Assembly: GCF_001650715.1 (NCBI RefSeq)
Contig: NZ_LWQT01000109.1
Location: forward strand, 124,001-188,000
DNA length: 64,000 nucleotides
From: Paramagnetospirillum marisnigri
GTDB taxonomy: Bacteria; Pseudomonadota; Alphaproteobacteria; Rhodospirillales; Magnetospirillaceae
Reading direction: 5' to 3'
Every line of letters begins with the position of its first letter. The stretch's first letter is position 1. Under the pieces are notes generated by a model. The model searched no databases and was not told the origin of the DNA. It worked only from the letters and a program-made list of their open reading frames with translations. The position numbers and the translations under genes were made by a program. This document shows positions 16,827 through 25,488 of the stretch, piece after piece.

Positions 16827-18150
16827 GGTCGTGCTCCGAATGGGCGTGGCCCGGCCGTTCCATCAGGATATTGCCGAGTTGGGTGATCAGGTCGCGGGTG
16901 CCGCGATAGCCCGCGCTGACCAGATGGGCGGCGCCCAGGCGGTCGAACACCGGGAACCCCGCCCGAAACAGCGGAATGCCGTGGCGGGCCGAAACCTGCC
17001 TTGCGTTGGAATTGGCGATGATCAGGTCGCAGCCGCCCGCTTCGAGGATCTGGTCCTCCAGGTCCTCGAAATCGCCGACGATCACCCGCTCGGCGGAGAG
17101 CTCGGCCAGCAGCGGCTGGGCCTGGGTGGTCACGGCGGCGGCGACGATGCCGCCCATATCGGCCACCAGCTTGCCATAGGTCCAGACCAGCGAGGGTTCG
17201 CCCGCGATGGCGACATGACGGCCGCCGAAATAGAAGTGGCCGTCCAGCATGGCGTCCACCAGTTGCGAGCGGGCGCGGCGCTGGCGGGCGGGAACCGGCA
17301 CCCCGGCCACTGTGGACAGCGACACCATCAGGCGGTCCACCGCCTCCAGGCCCGTCACCCGATCCAGCAGCACGAAGGGAACCCCGGTCTTTTCCTCCAG
17401 GGTCTTGGCGGCGATGCGCATGTGCTCGCCGATGGCGATGGTCAGGCGCGAGCGGCCCAGTTCGCGCAACTGCGACACGCTGGTGCCGCCGAGCGTGGTG
17501 GGGGTGTAGGAGTCCGGCACATGACCGTCCAGCGAGTCCGACAGATCGGGCAGCACCACGCATTCCAGGCCGAAATCGGCGATGATGTCCTTCAGGGCCT
17601 CGACATCGCCGGGGGTGAGATGGCAGCCGGGCAACAGGTTGACCCGGTTCAGCTTGGCCTGATTGCCCGGAGCGGGCGCCAGTTGGCGGATCATGGCGGT
17701 GACCGCCTTGCCCCAGCCGGTTTCCAGCGAGCCCGAGAAATCGGGGGCCGAGACGTCGACCACGGCGATGTCGTGCAGCTCCTTGTTGCGGGCGCGGATC
17801 ATCTTGACGTCGCCCGCCATGTCCTCGCCCCGGGTCTCGGTCAGCGCCGTTGAAATCAGGCCGATGATTTCCGGCTTGGCCCGCTTGGCGATGTTCAGCA
17901 GCCCCTGCTCCACCTGATCCATGCCGCCGAGGATGGTGCTGATCTCGTTCATGGCGGTGGTCTGCAGCGGAATGGCCTCGCGGAAGTGGCGGACCATCAT
18001 CACCAGGGCGAAGGCGGTGCAGCCCTGGCTGCCGTGGAACATGGGCAGGCAGCCCTTCATCCCCATGAAGGCGAGGGCGGCGCCCAGCGGCGCGCTGATC
18101 TTGAGCGGACTGGTGGACAAGGCCTTGTTATGGTCGACGATGAGGGCCAT
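16798..18150 (-). CDS. nifN: Nitrogenase cofactor scaffold subunit NifN
   Basis: The 450-residue protein is the beta-type partner of NifE; together they complete FeMo-cofactor. Family marks include GCLPMFHGSQGCTAFALVMM near the N-terminus and LPDLSDSLDGH in the middle. The start at 18150 lies four bases after the nifE stop, so coupling is likely. The extreme C-terminus is rich in histidine (GHAHSEHDHDHK). I do not know this from well-studied NifN proteins; it may bind metal. The 3' end overlaps nifX. Confidence 0.95.
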   Translation of the reverse strand: MALIVDHNKALSTSPLKISAPLGAALAFMGMKGCLPMFHGSQGCTAFALVMMVRHFREAIPLQTTAMNEISTILGGMDQVEQGLLNIAKRAKPEIIGLISTALTETRGEDMAGDVKMIRARNKELHDIAVVDVSAPDFSGSLETGWGKAVTAMIRQLAPAPGNQAKLNRVNLLPGCHLTPGDVEALKDIIADFGLECVVLPDLSDSLDGHVPDSYTPTTLGGTSVSQLRELGRSRLTIAIGEHMRIAAKTLEEKTGVPFVLLDRVTGLEAVDRLMVSLSTVAGVPVPARQRRARSQLVDAMLDGHFYFGGRHVAIAGEPSLVWTYGKLVADMGGIVAAAVTTQAQPLLAELSAERVIVGDFEDLEDQILEAGGCDLIIANSNARQVSARHGIPLFRAGFPVFDRLGAAHLVSAGYRGTRDLITQLGNILMERPGHAHSEHDHDHKAAAAG

Positions 18151-18154
18151 GGCG

Positions 18155-19537
18155 CTATTCCTGCTCCCAGGGGGCCGGGGCGCGAACCTGCGCCCAGATG
18201 GGGTTGTTGATGGACAGGTCGATCTCGCGCACCAGGGCGACCATGCCGTCATAGGCGGCGAAGCCGTGGTGGCGTTCCTGGTTGATGTCGATCCAGGGCG
18301 TGCGGGCCTTAAGCGCCACGAATTGCGAGCGCCCGCCCGACAGCATCATGTCGGCCCGGCCGTCCTTGAACATGGCGTACATGTCCTTGGGCGTGATGGC
18401 GTCGGCCAGCTTCTCCTCGTCGCCGCCCAGGCGCTCCAGGGCCTTCTTCTTGTCGGCCTCGGTGGCCTTGCGCACGGAGGAGCCCACCACCTCCATGCCC
18501 ACTTCCTGCAGGGCCTGGATCACCGACCAGCTCTTGACGCCGCCGGTATAGAGCAGGACCTTCTTGCCCGCCAGCCGGGGCTTGTACTGCTCCAGCCGGG
18601 CCCAGGCCTTGGCCTCTTCCTCGGCGATCAGCGCCTCGGTGCGCTCGGTCAGGCTGGGATCGGCGCCCCGCTCCACCAGCATGCGGGCGATATTGCGCAG
18701 CGCCTCGGACGTGTCGGAAATGCCGTAGAACGACCCCTCGAAATAGGGGATGCCCCAGGTCTCCTTCATCTTGCGCGCCAGGGTGATCAACGCCTGGGAA
18801 CACAGCACCATGTTGGCCCGGGCGGTGTGGCAGGCCGCCACCTCGCGATAACGGGCGTCGCCAGTGATGGAGGCGCGCAGGCGGATGCCCAGCCTGGCCA
18901 GCAGCGGCCGGAACTGGTCCAGCTCGCCCGCCACATTGTATTCGCCCAGGATGTTGATGTCGGTGGGGCCGACATCGTCGGGTTCCACCGTGCCGATGAC
19001 ATGCTCGAACAGGGCCTCGCCGCCCAGGCGGTTGCCCAGATTCTTCGATCCGGCGAAGCCCGGCGCGTTGACCGGCACCACCGGCGTGCCCAGCCGCTCG
19101 GTGGCGGCGCGGCACACCGCCTCGACATCGTCGCCGATCAGGGAGCCGACGCAGGTCTGGTAGACGAAGACGGCGGCGGGATTGTAGCGAGCGATGGCCT
19201 GCTTGATGGCCCTGTACAGCTTCTTCTCGCCACCATTGACGATGTCCAGATTGGTCATGTCGGTGGTGAAGCCGCGGCGGTAGAGGTCGGAGCCGGTGCT
19301 CCAGGAATTGCGGCCGTCCCAGGAATTGCCCTCGCAGGCGATGGGACCGTGAACCAGATGCACCACATCGGTGATGGGCTGAAGCGCGATCTTGGCGCCG
19401 TCGAAGGCGCAGCCACCGGCGGCGGCCCCGGGCACCAGCGACTTGCCACAGCCCTTCTTGCGCTCCTTGTCGGACTTCGCCTGATTGGTGGCGCAGCCCG
19501 GTTCGTTCATCAGCTCCTGAATCTTGTGCTTGAGCAT
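18155..19537 (-). CDS. nifE: Nitrogenase cofactor scaffold subunit NifE
   Basis: The 460-residue protein matches the usual NifE length. It shows GCATNQ and GGCAFDGAK near the N-terminus, VHGPIACEGNSWDGRNS, and YQTCVGSLIGDD, which carry the cluster-binding cysteines shared with NifD. It forms the NifEN scaffold on which the NifB product matures into FeMo-cofactor. It is first in the nifE-nifN-nifX-DUF269-fdxB-nifQ operon and has a clear sigma-54 promoter and NifA site upstream. Confidence 0.96.
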   Translation of the reverse strand: MLKHKIQELMNEPGCATNQAKSDKERKKGCGKSLVPGAAAGGCAFDGAKIALQPITDVVHLVHGPIACEGNSWDGRNSWSTGSDLYRRGFTTDMTNLDIVNGGEKKLYRAIKQAIARYNPAAVFVYQTCVGSLIGDDVEAVCRAATERLGTPVVPVNAPGFAGSKNLGNRLGGEALFEHVIGTVEPDDVGPTDINILGEYNVAGELDQFRPLLARLGIRLRASITGDARYREVAACHTARANMVLCSQALITLARKMKETWGIPYFEGSFYGISDTSEALRNIARMLVERGADPSLTERTEALIAEEEAKAWARLEQYKPRLAGKKVLLYTGGVKSWSVIQALQEVGMEVVGSSVRKATEADKKKALERLGGDEEKLADAITPKDMYAMFKDGRADMMLSGGRSQFVALKARTPWIDINQERHHGFAAYDGMVALVREIDLSINNPIWAQVRAPAPWEQE

Positions 19538-19572
19538 CTGAAGACCTCCCGGTGCGGTTCACCGATCAGTCT

Positions 19573-19588
19573 CGCAAACGTCGTGCCA
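19573..19588 (-). promoter_or_regulatory. Sigma-54 promoter of nifE
   Basis: The minus strand reads TGGCACG-ACGT-TTGCG, an almost ideal -24/-12 element. The predicted transcript starts about 25 bp before the nifE ATG at 19537. Confidence 0.9.
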
Positions 19589-19638
19589 GGAAGAAAAACG
19601 GCGGAAATACAGGCCTTTCAACCGACAATCATCGCCTT

Positions 19639-19654
19639 TGTCGTATGTCCGACA
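19639..19654. promoter_or_regulatory. NifA upstream activator site for nifE
   Basis: TGT-CGTATGTCCG-ACA matches TGT-N10-ACA exactly, 51 bp upstream of the nifE -24 element. It ends one base from the stop codon of the Anbu gene. Confidence 0.85.
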
Positions 19655-19655
19655 T

Positions 19656-20405
19656 TCAATCCTTCGTCGGATTCAGCACCCATTCCGGCTCGGGCAGCTG
19701 CGAGAAGATCTTGCGCAGACCTTCGCCCCAGGTGCGCCGCAACGACTTGAAATAAGGGTCCTCGTCGGTGACGCGATAGCGGATGGAGGCGCGGCAACCA
19801 TCGGCCGGAACCACGACCACATCGATGGGCAGCGCCACTGAGATGTTGCTTTTGATGGTGGAGTCGAAGGACACCAGGGCGCATTTCACCGCCTCTTCCA
19901 GCGAGGTCTCGGGCGTGATCACCCGCTCGATGATGGGCTTGCCGTATTTGGTCTCGCCGATCTGGAAATAGGGGGTTTCGTCGGTGGCCTCGATGAAATT
20001 GCCTGCCGCATAGACGTTGAACAACCGCATGCGGCGATCCTTGATCTGTCCGCCGACGATCAGCGACGCCACGAAGTCGGCGCCGTGGCTCTTGAGATGG
20101 GCGCCGTCCATCTCGAACACCTCGCGCAGGGTCTGGCCGACCATGCGGGCCACGTCATACATGGACTTGGCCTTGTACAGGCTGCGGCTGGCCGCCTTGG
20201 ACCCCAGCCGCTCCTCCAGCAGGCTGATCACCGACTGGGTGATGGCCAGATTACCCGCCGTCAGGATGACGATCACCCGGTCGGGGGCACCGTCGAAGAC
20301 GAAGCTCTTGCGGAAGGTGGCAACGCTGTCCACCCCGGCATTGGTTCGGGAATCCGAGACGAACACCATTCCGGCCTTCAGGCGCATGCCCAGGCAATAG
20401 CTCAT
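19656..20405 (-). CDS. Anbu proteasome-type peptidase
   Basis: The 249-residue protein has the Anbu (ancestral beta-subunit) signature MSYCLGMRLKAG, then SDSRTNAGVDS, and a beta-sandwich Ntn-hydrolase pattern with ILTAGNLAITQS. Family members self-assemble and may use the residue after the initiator Met (Ser2 here) as N-terminal nucleophile; that is not settled. Anbu genes are known to co-occur with circularly permuted ATP-grasp, alpha-E and transglutaminase genes, exactly as here. It is last in the operon that begins at 23659, about 59 bp after the transglutaminase gene. The nifE control region begins at its stop codon. Confidence 0.93.
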   Translation of the reverse strand: MSYCLGMRLKAGMVFVSDSRTNAGVDSVATFRKSFVFDGAPDRVIVILTAGNLAITQSVISLLEERLGSKAASRSLYKAKSMYDVARMVGQTLREVFEMDGAHLKSHGADFVASLIVGGQIKDRRMRLFNVYAAGNFIEATDETPYFQIGETKYGKPIIERVITPETSLEEAVKCALVSFDSTIKSNISVALPIDVVVVPADGCRASIRYRVTDEDPYFKSLRRTWGEGLRKIFSQLPEPEWVLNPTKD

Positions 20406-20464
20406 TCTATGTCCCCCCTCAATTGCCGGGCGGCGAATTGGAGCGCGGGCGCCCCCGCCCCCCC

Positions 20465-21283
20465 CTATTGCTGCGACTGCGACTGGGACTGCACCTGCTC
20501 CACCGACAGATCGACCGAGAGGTCCTCGCCCTTGCCGCCCGAACGCAGTCCCACCACCGGCGCCGCCCCGGCATAATCGAAGCCGACGGCAAGCCGGACA
20601 TAGGCATCGGTGGCCGACTGGCAATTGGCCGGGTCGAAGCTGACCCAGCCCAGCCCCTCGACGAAGGCCTCGGCCCAGGCATGGCTGGCCATCTCGGAGC
20701 GCTCGGAATGGAGATAGCCCGAGACATAGCGCGCGGGCAATCCCAGCACCCGGCAACAAGCGATGAACAGATGGGCGTGGTCCTGGCAGACCCCCTTGCC
20801 CGATGCCAAGGCCTCGGCCGCCGTACTGGTGACGTCGGTGGAGCCGGTGGCATAGACCACCCTCTCGGCGATGGCGCCGGTCATCTGGTGCAGGGTCGGA
20901 ACCGTGCCGGTGCCGACACAGGACGCGGCGAAGGGCTTGGCTAGGTCGCGAATGGCGTCATCCGCCAGGGTCAGCGGCGTCGGACGCAGGAACATGGGCG
21001 GCGGCAGGCCGTCATCCAGGGGCAGGATGCCCCAGGTGTCGTTGGTCTCGATCTCGCCCTCCACCAGGATGGTCAGGGCGTCATGGGCTTCGACCTCGCT
21101 GGCCACATGGGCGCGGTTGCCGAAGCCATCGGTCCAGGGCACCAGGCTGGGCGGCCCCGATACCGACCAGGACAGCACCCGCTGGCAGCGGTCCTGGCGC
21201 GGCGTCAGACGCAGATACTGAACGGCGCGGCGGGCGGGTTCCGCCAGCCGATAGCGGGTCTCGTGGCGAATGCGCAGTCTCAT
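20465..21283 (-). CDS. Transglutaminase family protein of the Anbu operon
   Basis: The 272-residue protein starts MRLRIRHETRYRLAEPA (transglutaminase N-domain). It keeps Cys166 in GKGVCQDHAHLF, then LPARYVSGYLHS, SHAWAEAFVEGLGW and DPANCQS, so the Cys-His-Asp set is complete. The C-terminus ends in a short Ser-Gln repeat. The ATG at 21283 overlaps the alpha-E stop by 4 bp. It is likely to act with the ATP-grasp and alpha-E partners on the same product. Confidence 0.92.
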   Translation of the reverse strand: MRLRIRHETRYRLAEPARRAVQYLRLTPRQDRCQRVLSWSVSGPPSLVPWTDGFGNRAHVASEVEAHDALTILVEGEIETNDTWGILPLDDGLPPPMFLRPTPLTLADDAIRDLAKPFAASCVGTGTVPTLHQMTGAIAERVVYATGSTDVTSTAAEALASGKGVCQDHAHLFIACCRVLGLPARYVSGYLHSERSEMASHAWAEAFVEGLGWVSFDPANCQSATDAYVRLAVGFDYAGAAPVVGLRSGGKGEDLSVDLSVEQVQSQSQSQQ

Positions 21284-22221
21284 GGCACCATCATGAATTC
21301 GGTTTGAAGCACGTTGGACAGGTCCGCCACCTCGTCGATGACGCCGCCCAGGAATACGTCGAGGCCGGTGCGCATCAGGTCGCCCACCTGGGCCGAGCCG
21401 ATACGGTGGCGCAGCAGCCGCGCCCGCTTCAGCGAGCCCTCTCCCGCCTCGAGTTTCTCCAGTCCCAGGATGATCTCGTCGGCCACCGCCGCCAGCGAAC
21501 GCGGCATATCGGGACGCAGCAGCAGCAGGTCGGCAATGCGGTGAACCTGCAGGTTGTCGGCATAGATCTCGCGATAGGCCTTGTGGGCCGACAGCGCGTC
21601 CAGCAGCACCATGCGCCGGTAATAGGCGTTGGCATCGTGCTGGCCCGCGCTGTAGTCCGAGCCCTGCAGCGACGGCCATTTCACCCGCAACAGACGGGCG
21701 GTGGCATCGGCGCGCTCGATGGCGCCGCCCAGGCGGGCGAACCAGAAGGCCTCGCCCCGGCGCATGGAACCGTACAGGCAACCCCGGAAGACATGCGAGC
21801 GGGTCCGCACCCATTCCAGATGGGTGACGATGCCCTGGCGCTGGAGGTCCTTCCAGCCCAGATCGGCGACACCGAGCCAGGTCTGGTTGAGCCCCTCCCA
21901 CAGATCGGTGGTCAGCATGTGCCGCGTGGCGCGCGCATTCTCGCGGGCATTGCCCAGGGACGCCTTGATGCTGACCGGGTTGTTGCGCCCCAGGATGGCA
22001 TAGGAGAGAACGCGGCCCTCGGTCACCGCCTCGTTCTCCTCGCGGAATGCCTCGTAGCGGCCGGTCACCAGCAGCGGCGTATGCCAGTCCGACAGCCGCT
22101 GCTCGCCGGTGGCGGGCAACAGGGCGCTGCGCAAGCTGGCGTCCAGCAGCCGGGCCAGGGCTTCCGCCCGCTCCACATAGCGGGCCATCCAGAAAATGTT
22201 ATTAGCGGCGCGCGCGAGCAT
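21280..22221 (-). CDS. Alpha-E (DUF403) protein of the Anbu operon
   Basis: The 313-residue helical protein begins MLARAANNIFWMARYVERAE, the alpha-E signature. The start at 22221 was preferred to an in-frame ATG at 22242 because AGGAGG lies six bases before it. It overlaps the end of the ATP-grasp gene by about 20 bp. In size and motifs it resembles the alpha-E protein at 3501-4448. Confidence 0.92.
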   Translation of the reverse strand: MLARAANNIFWMARYVERAEALARLLDASLRSALLPATGEQRLSDWHTPLLVTGRYEAFREENEAVTEGRVLSYAILGRNNPVSIKASLGNARENARATRHMLTTDLWEGLNQTWLGVADLGWKDLQRQGIVTHLEWVRTRSHVFRGCLYGSMRRGEAFWFARLGGAIERADATARLLRVKWPSLQGSDYSAGQHDANAYYRRMVLLDALSAHKAYREIYADNLQVHRIADLLLLRPDMPRSLAAVADEIILGLEKLEAGEGSLKRARLLRHRIGSAQVGDLMRTGLDVFLGGVIDEVADLSNVLQTEFMMVP

Positions 22222-23659
22222 GGCCAGCCTCCTTGCCAGCATCTTCCAGCACCCAGGTATCCTTGGTGCCGCCGCCCTGGGACGAATTTACCACCAGCGA
22301 GCCCTCGCGCATGGCGACGCGGGTCAAACCGCCCGGCACCACCACCGTTTCCCGTCCGGTCAGGACATAGGGCCGCAAATCCACATGGCGGGGCGCGATG
22401 CCCTTGTCGACGAAGGTCGGCACCGTGGACAGGGACAGGGTCGGCTGGGCGATGAAGCTTTCCGGCGAGGACTTGATCTTGGCCTTGAACTCGGCCAGTT
22501 CCGCCTTGGACGCCGCCGGTCCCACCAGCATGCCGTAACCGCCCGAGCCATGGACCTCCTTGACCACCAGTTCCGGCAGATGGGCCAGGGCATAGGCCAG
22601 GTCGTCGGGCTTGCGCAACTGCCAGGTGGGCACGTTGGACAGGATCGGCTCCTCGCCCAGATAGAAGCGGATGAAGTCGGGCACATAGACATAGACCGAC
22701 TTGTCGTCGGCGACGCCGCCACCCACCGCGTTGCAGATGGTCACCTTCCCCAGGCGATAGGCCGCCAACAGGCCCGGCACTCCCAGCATGGAGCCGGGAT
22801 TGAAGGCCAGCGGGTCGAGGAAATCGTCATCGATGCGGCGATAGATCACATCCACCCGCCTTGGCCCCTTGGTGGTGCGCATATAGACGGTGGCGTCGTC
22901 CACATAGAGGTCGGAGCCCTCCACCAGATCGATTCCCATTTCCTGGGCCAGGAAGGCGTGCTCGAAATAGGCGCTGTTGTACTGGCCCGGAGTCATCAGA
23001 ACCACCTTGGGCTCGTCCACGCCCCCGGGCGCCACGGCGCGCAAGGTCTCCAGCAACAGTTCGGGATAGTGGTTGACCGGGGCGACGCGCTGGCTGGCGA
23101 ACAGCTCCGGGAACAGACGCATCATGGCCTGGCGGTTTTCCAGCATGTAGGAGACGCCGGACGGCGTGCGGGCGTTGTCCTCCAGCACGTAAAAGGTGTC
23201 CTCGTCGACACGGACCACGTCGATTCCCGCCACATGGGCATAGACCCGCTTGGGCACCTTCATGCCCAGCATCTGGGGGCAGAAGGCCTCGTTGGTCAGC
23301 ACCAGATCGGCGGGAATGATCCCGGCGCGCAGGATGTTCTGGTCGTTGTAGACGTCATCGAGAAAGGCATTGAGGGCGCGCACCCGCTGGCAGACGCCGA
23401 GCGCCACCTTGTCCCATTCGGCGGCCGCCAGGATGCGGGGCACGATGTCGAAGGGAATCAGACGCTCGACCCCACCCTCGGCGCCATAGACGTTAAAGGT
23501 GATGCCCGAGCGGCGGAATATGGAGTCGGCGGATTTGTGGCGGCGGTCCAACTCGTCGATGGACATGGCGTGCAGCCAATTTGAGTAGTCCGCATAGGGC
23601 GGGCGCATCTTGCCCCCCTTGCCATGCATCTCATCGAAGGCCGACTTCTTTCCCGACAT
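22202..23659 (-). CDS. Circularly permuted ATP-grasp amidoligase-like protein of the Anbu operon
   Basis: The 485-residue protein keeps all motifs of the locus A enzyme: FRRSGITFNVYG, LEDNARTPSGVSYM, VVKEVHGSGGYGM and VNSSQGGGTKDTW. It is predicted to be an ATP-dependent amide-bond-forming enzyme; substrate and product are unknown. A G-run plus GGAG precedes the ATG at 23659. It is the first gene of the ATP-grasp/alpha-E/transglutaminase/Anbu operon. A sigma-54 type element lies 47 bp upstream of the start. Confidence 0.93.
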   Translation of the reverse strand: MSGKKSAFDEMHGKGGKMRPPYADYSNWLHAMSIDELDRRHKSADSIFRRSGITFNVYGAEGGVERLIPFDIVPRILAAAEWDKVALGVCQRVRALNAFLDDVYNDQNILRAGIIPADLVLTNEAFCPQMLGMKVPKRVYAHVAGIDVVRVDEDTFYVLEDNARTPSGVSYMLENRQAMMRLFPELFASQRVAPVNHYPELLLETLRAVAPGGVDEPKVVLMTPGQYNSAYFEHAFLAQEMGIDLVEGSDLYVDDATVYMRTTKGPRRVDVIYRRIDDDFLDPLAFNPGSMLGVPGLLAAYRLGKVTICNAVGGGVADDKSVYVYVPDFIRFYLGEEPILSNVPTWQLRKPDDLAYALAHLPELVVKEVHGSGGYGMLVGPAASKAELAEFKAKIKSSPESFIAQPTLSLSTVPTFVDKGIAPRHVDLRPYVLTGRETVVVPGGLTRVAMREGSLVVNSSQGGGTKDTWVLEDAGKEAGHARARR

Positions 23660-23705
23660 CGGGCTCCCCCCCTAGGGTTATCCACATACTTATCTCTTAC
23701 CGCCT

Positions 23706-23721
23706 TGCAATGCCGAGGCCA
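23706..23721 (-). promoter_or_regulatory. Putative sigma-54 promoter of the Anbu/amidoligase operon
   Basis: On the minus strand the 16-mer is TGGCCTC-GGCA-TTGCA. It has GG and GC ten bases apart and differs from the nifB promoter (TGGCATC-GGCA-TTGCA at 33644-33659) at one base. The implied 5' leader is about 36 nt. No exact TGT-N10-ACA was found between it and nifK, so the activator could be NifA at a distance, NtrC or another protein. Confidence 0.6.
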
Positions 23722-23757
23722 AGGGGGCAGGCGGACATTCAACGGGCATAGAACTAA

Positions 23758-23768
23758 ATTTGTTCAAA
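23758..23768. promoter_or_regulatory. Second copy of the ATTTGTTCAAA motif
   Basis: This 11-mer equals the one at 5970-5980. It lies 37 bp upstream of the -24 end of the putative sigma-54 element, a place where a regulator could bind. It is embedded in an AT-rich tract that stands out from the GC-rich surroundings. Confidence 0.35.
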
Positions 23769-23797
23769 ATTTAATCAGACATGACCTTTGGAGAAGC

Positions 23798-23827
23798 AAA
23801 ACCCCCGGAGCGTTGCCGCTCCGGGGG
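23798..23827 (-). terminator. Intrinsic terminator after nifK
   Basis: CCCCCGGAGCG (23802-23812), loop TTGC and CGCTCCGGGGG (23817-23827) form an 11-base perfect stem. On the minus strand the hairpin is followed by TTTTGCTTC. It closes the nifHDK transcript before the Anbu operon promoter. Confidence 0.88.
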
Positions 23828-23854
23828 AATTGACCCTTGCGCCTGGGAGGTTGG

Positions 23855-25390
23855 TTAGCGCGTCAGGTCATAGGAGATGTCGCTGGCCGCATCGGTGACT
23901 TCGAAGATACGATCCAGGATTTCCACCAGAACCCGCAGCGCGCCCTGGTAGCCCATGGTCGGGAAGCGGTGATGGTGGTGACGGTCGAAGATGGGGAAGG
24001 TCAGACGGATCAGGGGGATACCGGTGTCCTTCTCCAGGTACTTGCCGTAGGAGCTGCCGATCAGCAGATCGGTGGGCTCGGTGAACAGCAGGGACCGCAT
24101 GTGCCACAGATCCTTGCCAGCATAGGCCTTGCAACCGGCGCCGAACGGCGAGGTGGCGAACAGGGCTTCCATCTTGGCGGCCCAGTCCTTGCCACCGTTG
24201 GTGGACAGGCAGTGGGTCGGCTCGCAGCCCATTTCCAGCAGGAAAGTGGCCATGGCGTAAACGAAGTCGGGATCACCGAACACGGCGACCTTTTTGCCGT
24301 GCAGATAAGCCTGGCTGTCGGCCATGGCGTCGACCAGACGGCCACGCTCCTTCTCGATGCTGTCGGGGATCGCCTTGCCGGAGAGCTCGGAGATCTTCAT
24401 CAGCAGCGCGTCGGTGGCGCCCACGCCCATGGGGTAGTGGAACGACGTGGTGGCCTGGCCCTTGGTGCCGATGTATTCCAGCGACTTTTCCGAGCAGTAG
24501 TGCTGCAGGCCGATGGTGGCCTTGGCATTGATGGCGTCGCGGACGTCATCGAGCTTGGTGCCGCCGTCATACATGCGGTAGGTGCCGTCGGAAGGAGTGT
24601 CGTAGATGTCCGACACGTCGGAGATGAAGGTGTAGTCGACGCCCATGGTGTCGAGGTAACGCTTCAGCTCGCGGTTGTTGGCCACCGCATACCCGTCGAA
24701 GCCGGGGATGATGTTGATCTTGCCGTTGGTGGCGCCAGCCTTCAGTTCGCCCTTCTCGCGATCCCAGAAGTAGTTCAGCACGCCCTTGATCATGTTGTCG
24801 TAGCCGGTGGTGTGGCTGCCGACGAAGGAGGGGGTGTGAGCGAAGGGAACCGCGAAATCGGCCGGAACCGATTCCTTTTCCTTGGCGGTGGCGATGAAGG
24901 CCGAAAGGTCGTCACCGATGACTTCCGCCATGCAGGTGGTGGAGACGGCGATCATCTTGGGCTTGTAGAGGGTGTAGGAGTTCTGCAGGCCGTCAACGAT
25001 GTTGGTCAGGCCGCCGAACACCGCCGCGTCTTCGGTCATGGAGTCGGAGACGCAAGGCACCGCTTCCTTGAAGTGACGGGCCAGATGCGAACGGAAGTAA
25101 GCGACACAGCCCTGCGAGCCGTGCACATAGGGCATGGTCTCTTCGAAGCCCTGGGCGGCGAACACCGCACCCAGAGGCTGGCAGGCCTTGGCCGGGTTGA
25201 TGACGGCCTTCTCGCGAGCGAAATTCTTTTCGCGATATTCCCAGGTCTTGGTGTATTCGGCCTGGGCGGCCACGGCTTCGTCGGACGGACGGCACTCGAA
25301 CTTGGCCTTCTTGTCCGCGAACATCTCCGTGTATTCGGGCTCCTTGAACAGGGAGACGTGGTCCTTGGTCTTTTCAGCGCTCTGAGGCAT
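23855..25390 (-). CDS. nifK: Nitrogenase MoFe protein beta subunit NifK
   Basis: The 511-residue protein carries the P-cluster cysteine regions KACQPLGAVFAAQG, VHGSQGCVAYFRSH and VSTTCMAEVIGDD. The N-terminal extension beginning MPQSAEKTKDHVSLF is typical of group I NifK. The start at 25390 has GGAGAG upstream. With NifD it forms the N2-reducing heterotetramer. The gene follows nifD after a 98-bp spacer with a strong hairpin and ends before the terminator at 23798-23827. Confidence 0.98.
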   Translation of the reverse strand: MPQSAEKTKDHVSLFKEPEYTEMFADKKAKFECRPSDEAVAAQAEYTKTWEYREKNFAREKAVINPAKACQPLGAVFAAQGFEETMPYVHGSQGCVAYFRSHLARHFKEAVPCVSDSMTEDAAVFGGLTNIVDGLQNSYTLYKPKMIAVSTTCMAEVIGDDLSAFIATAKEKESVPADFAVPFAHTPSFVGSHTTGYDNMIKGVLNYFWDREKGELKAGATNGKINIIPGFDGYAVANNRELKRYLDTMGVDYTFISDVSDIYDTPSDGTYRMYDGGTKLDDVRDAINAKATIGLQHYCSEKSLEYIGTKGQATTSFHYPMGVGATDALLMKISELSGKAIPDSIEKERGRLVDAMADSQAYLHGKKVAVFGDPDFVYAMATFLLEMGCEPTHCLSTNGGKDWAAKMEALFATSPFGAGCKAYAGKDLWHMRSLLFTEPTDLLIGSSYGKYLEKDTGIPLIRLTFPIFDRHHHHRFPTMGYQGALRVLVEILDRIFEVTDAASDISYDLTR

Positions 25391-25408
25391 GACTTCTCTC
25401 CTTCTCAA

Positions 25409-25446
25409 CTCCCCGCGCCCCCGGGTATTGGGCGATGCGCGGGGAG
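25409..25446. repeat. Strong hairpin between nifD and nifK
   Basis: CTCCCCGCGC and GCGCGGGGAG pair perfectly over ten bases around an 18-nt loop. Without a T-tract it is likelier to be an mRNA-stabilising or processing element than a full terminator, which could adjust the NifD to NifK ratio. Confidence 0.75.
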
Positions 25447-25488
25447 GAGTTAAACGGAAACAACCAGTTAGTTAGCTTGGATAGGAGT

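Noticed and set aside
23761-23781. A NifA site for the Anbu operon
   Set aside because: TGT and ACA are present but 15 bases apart instead of ten.
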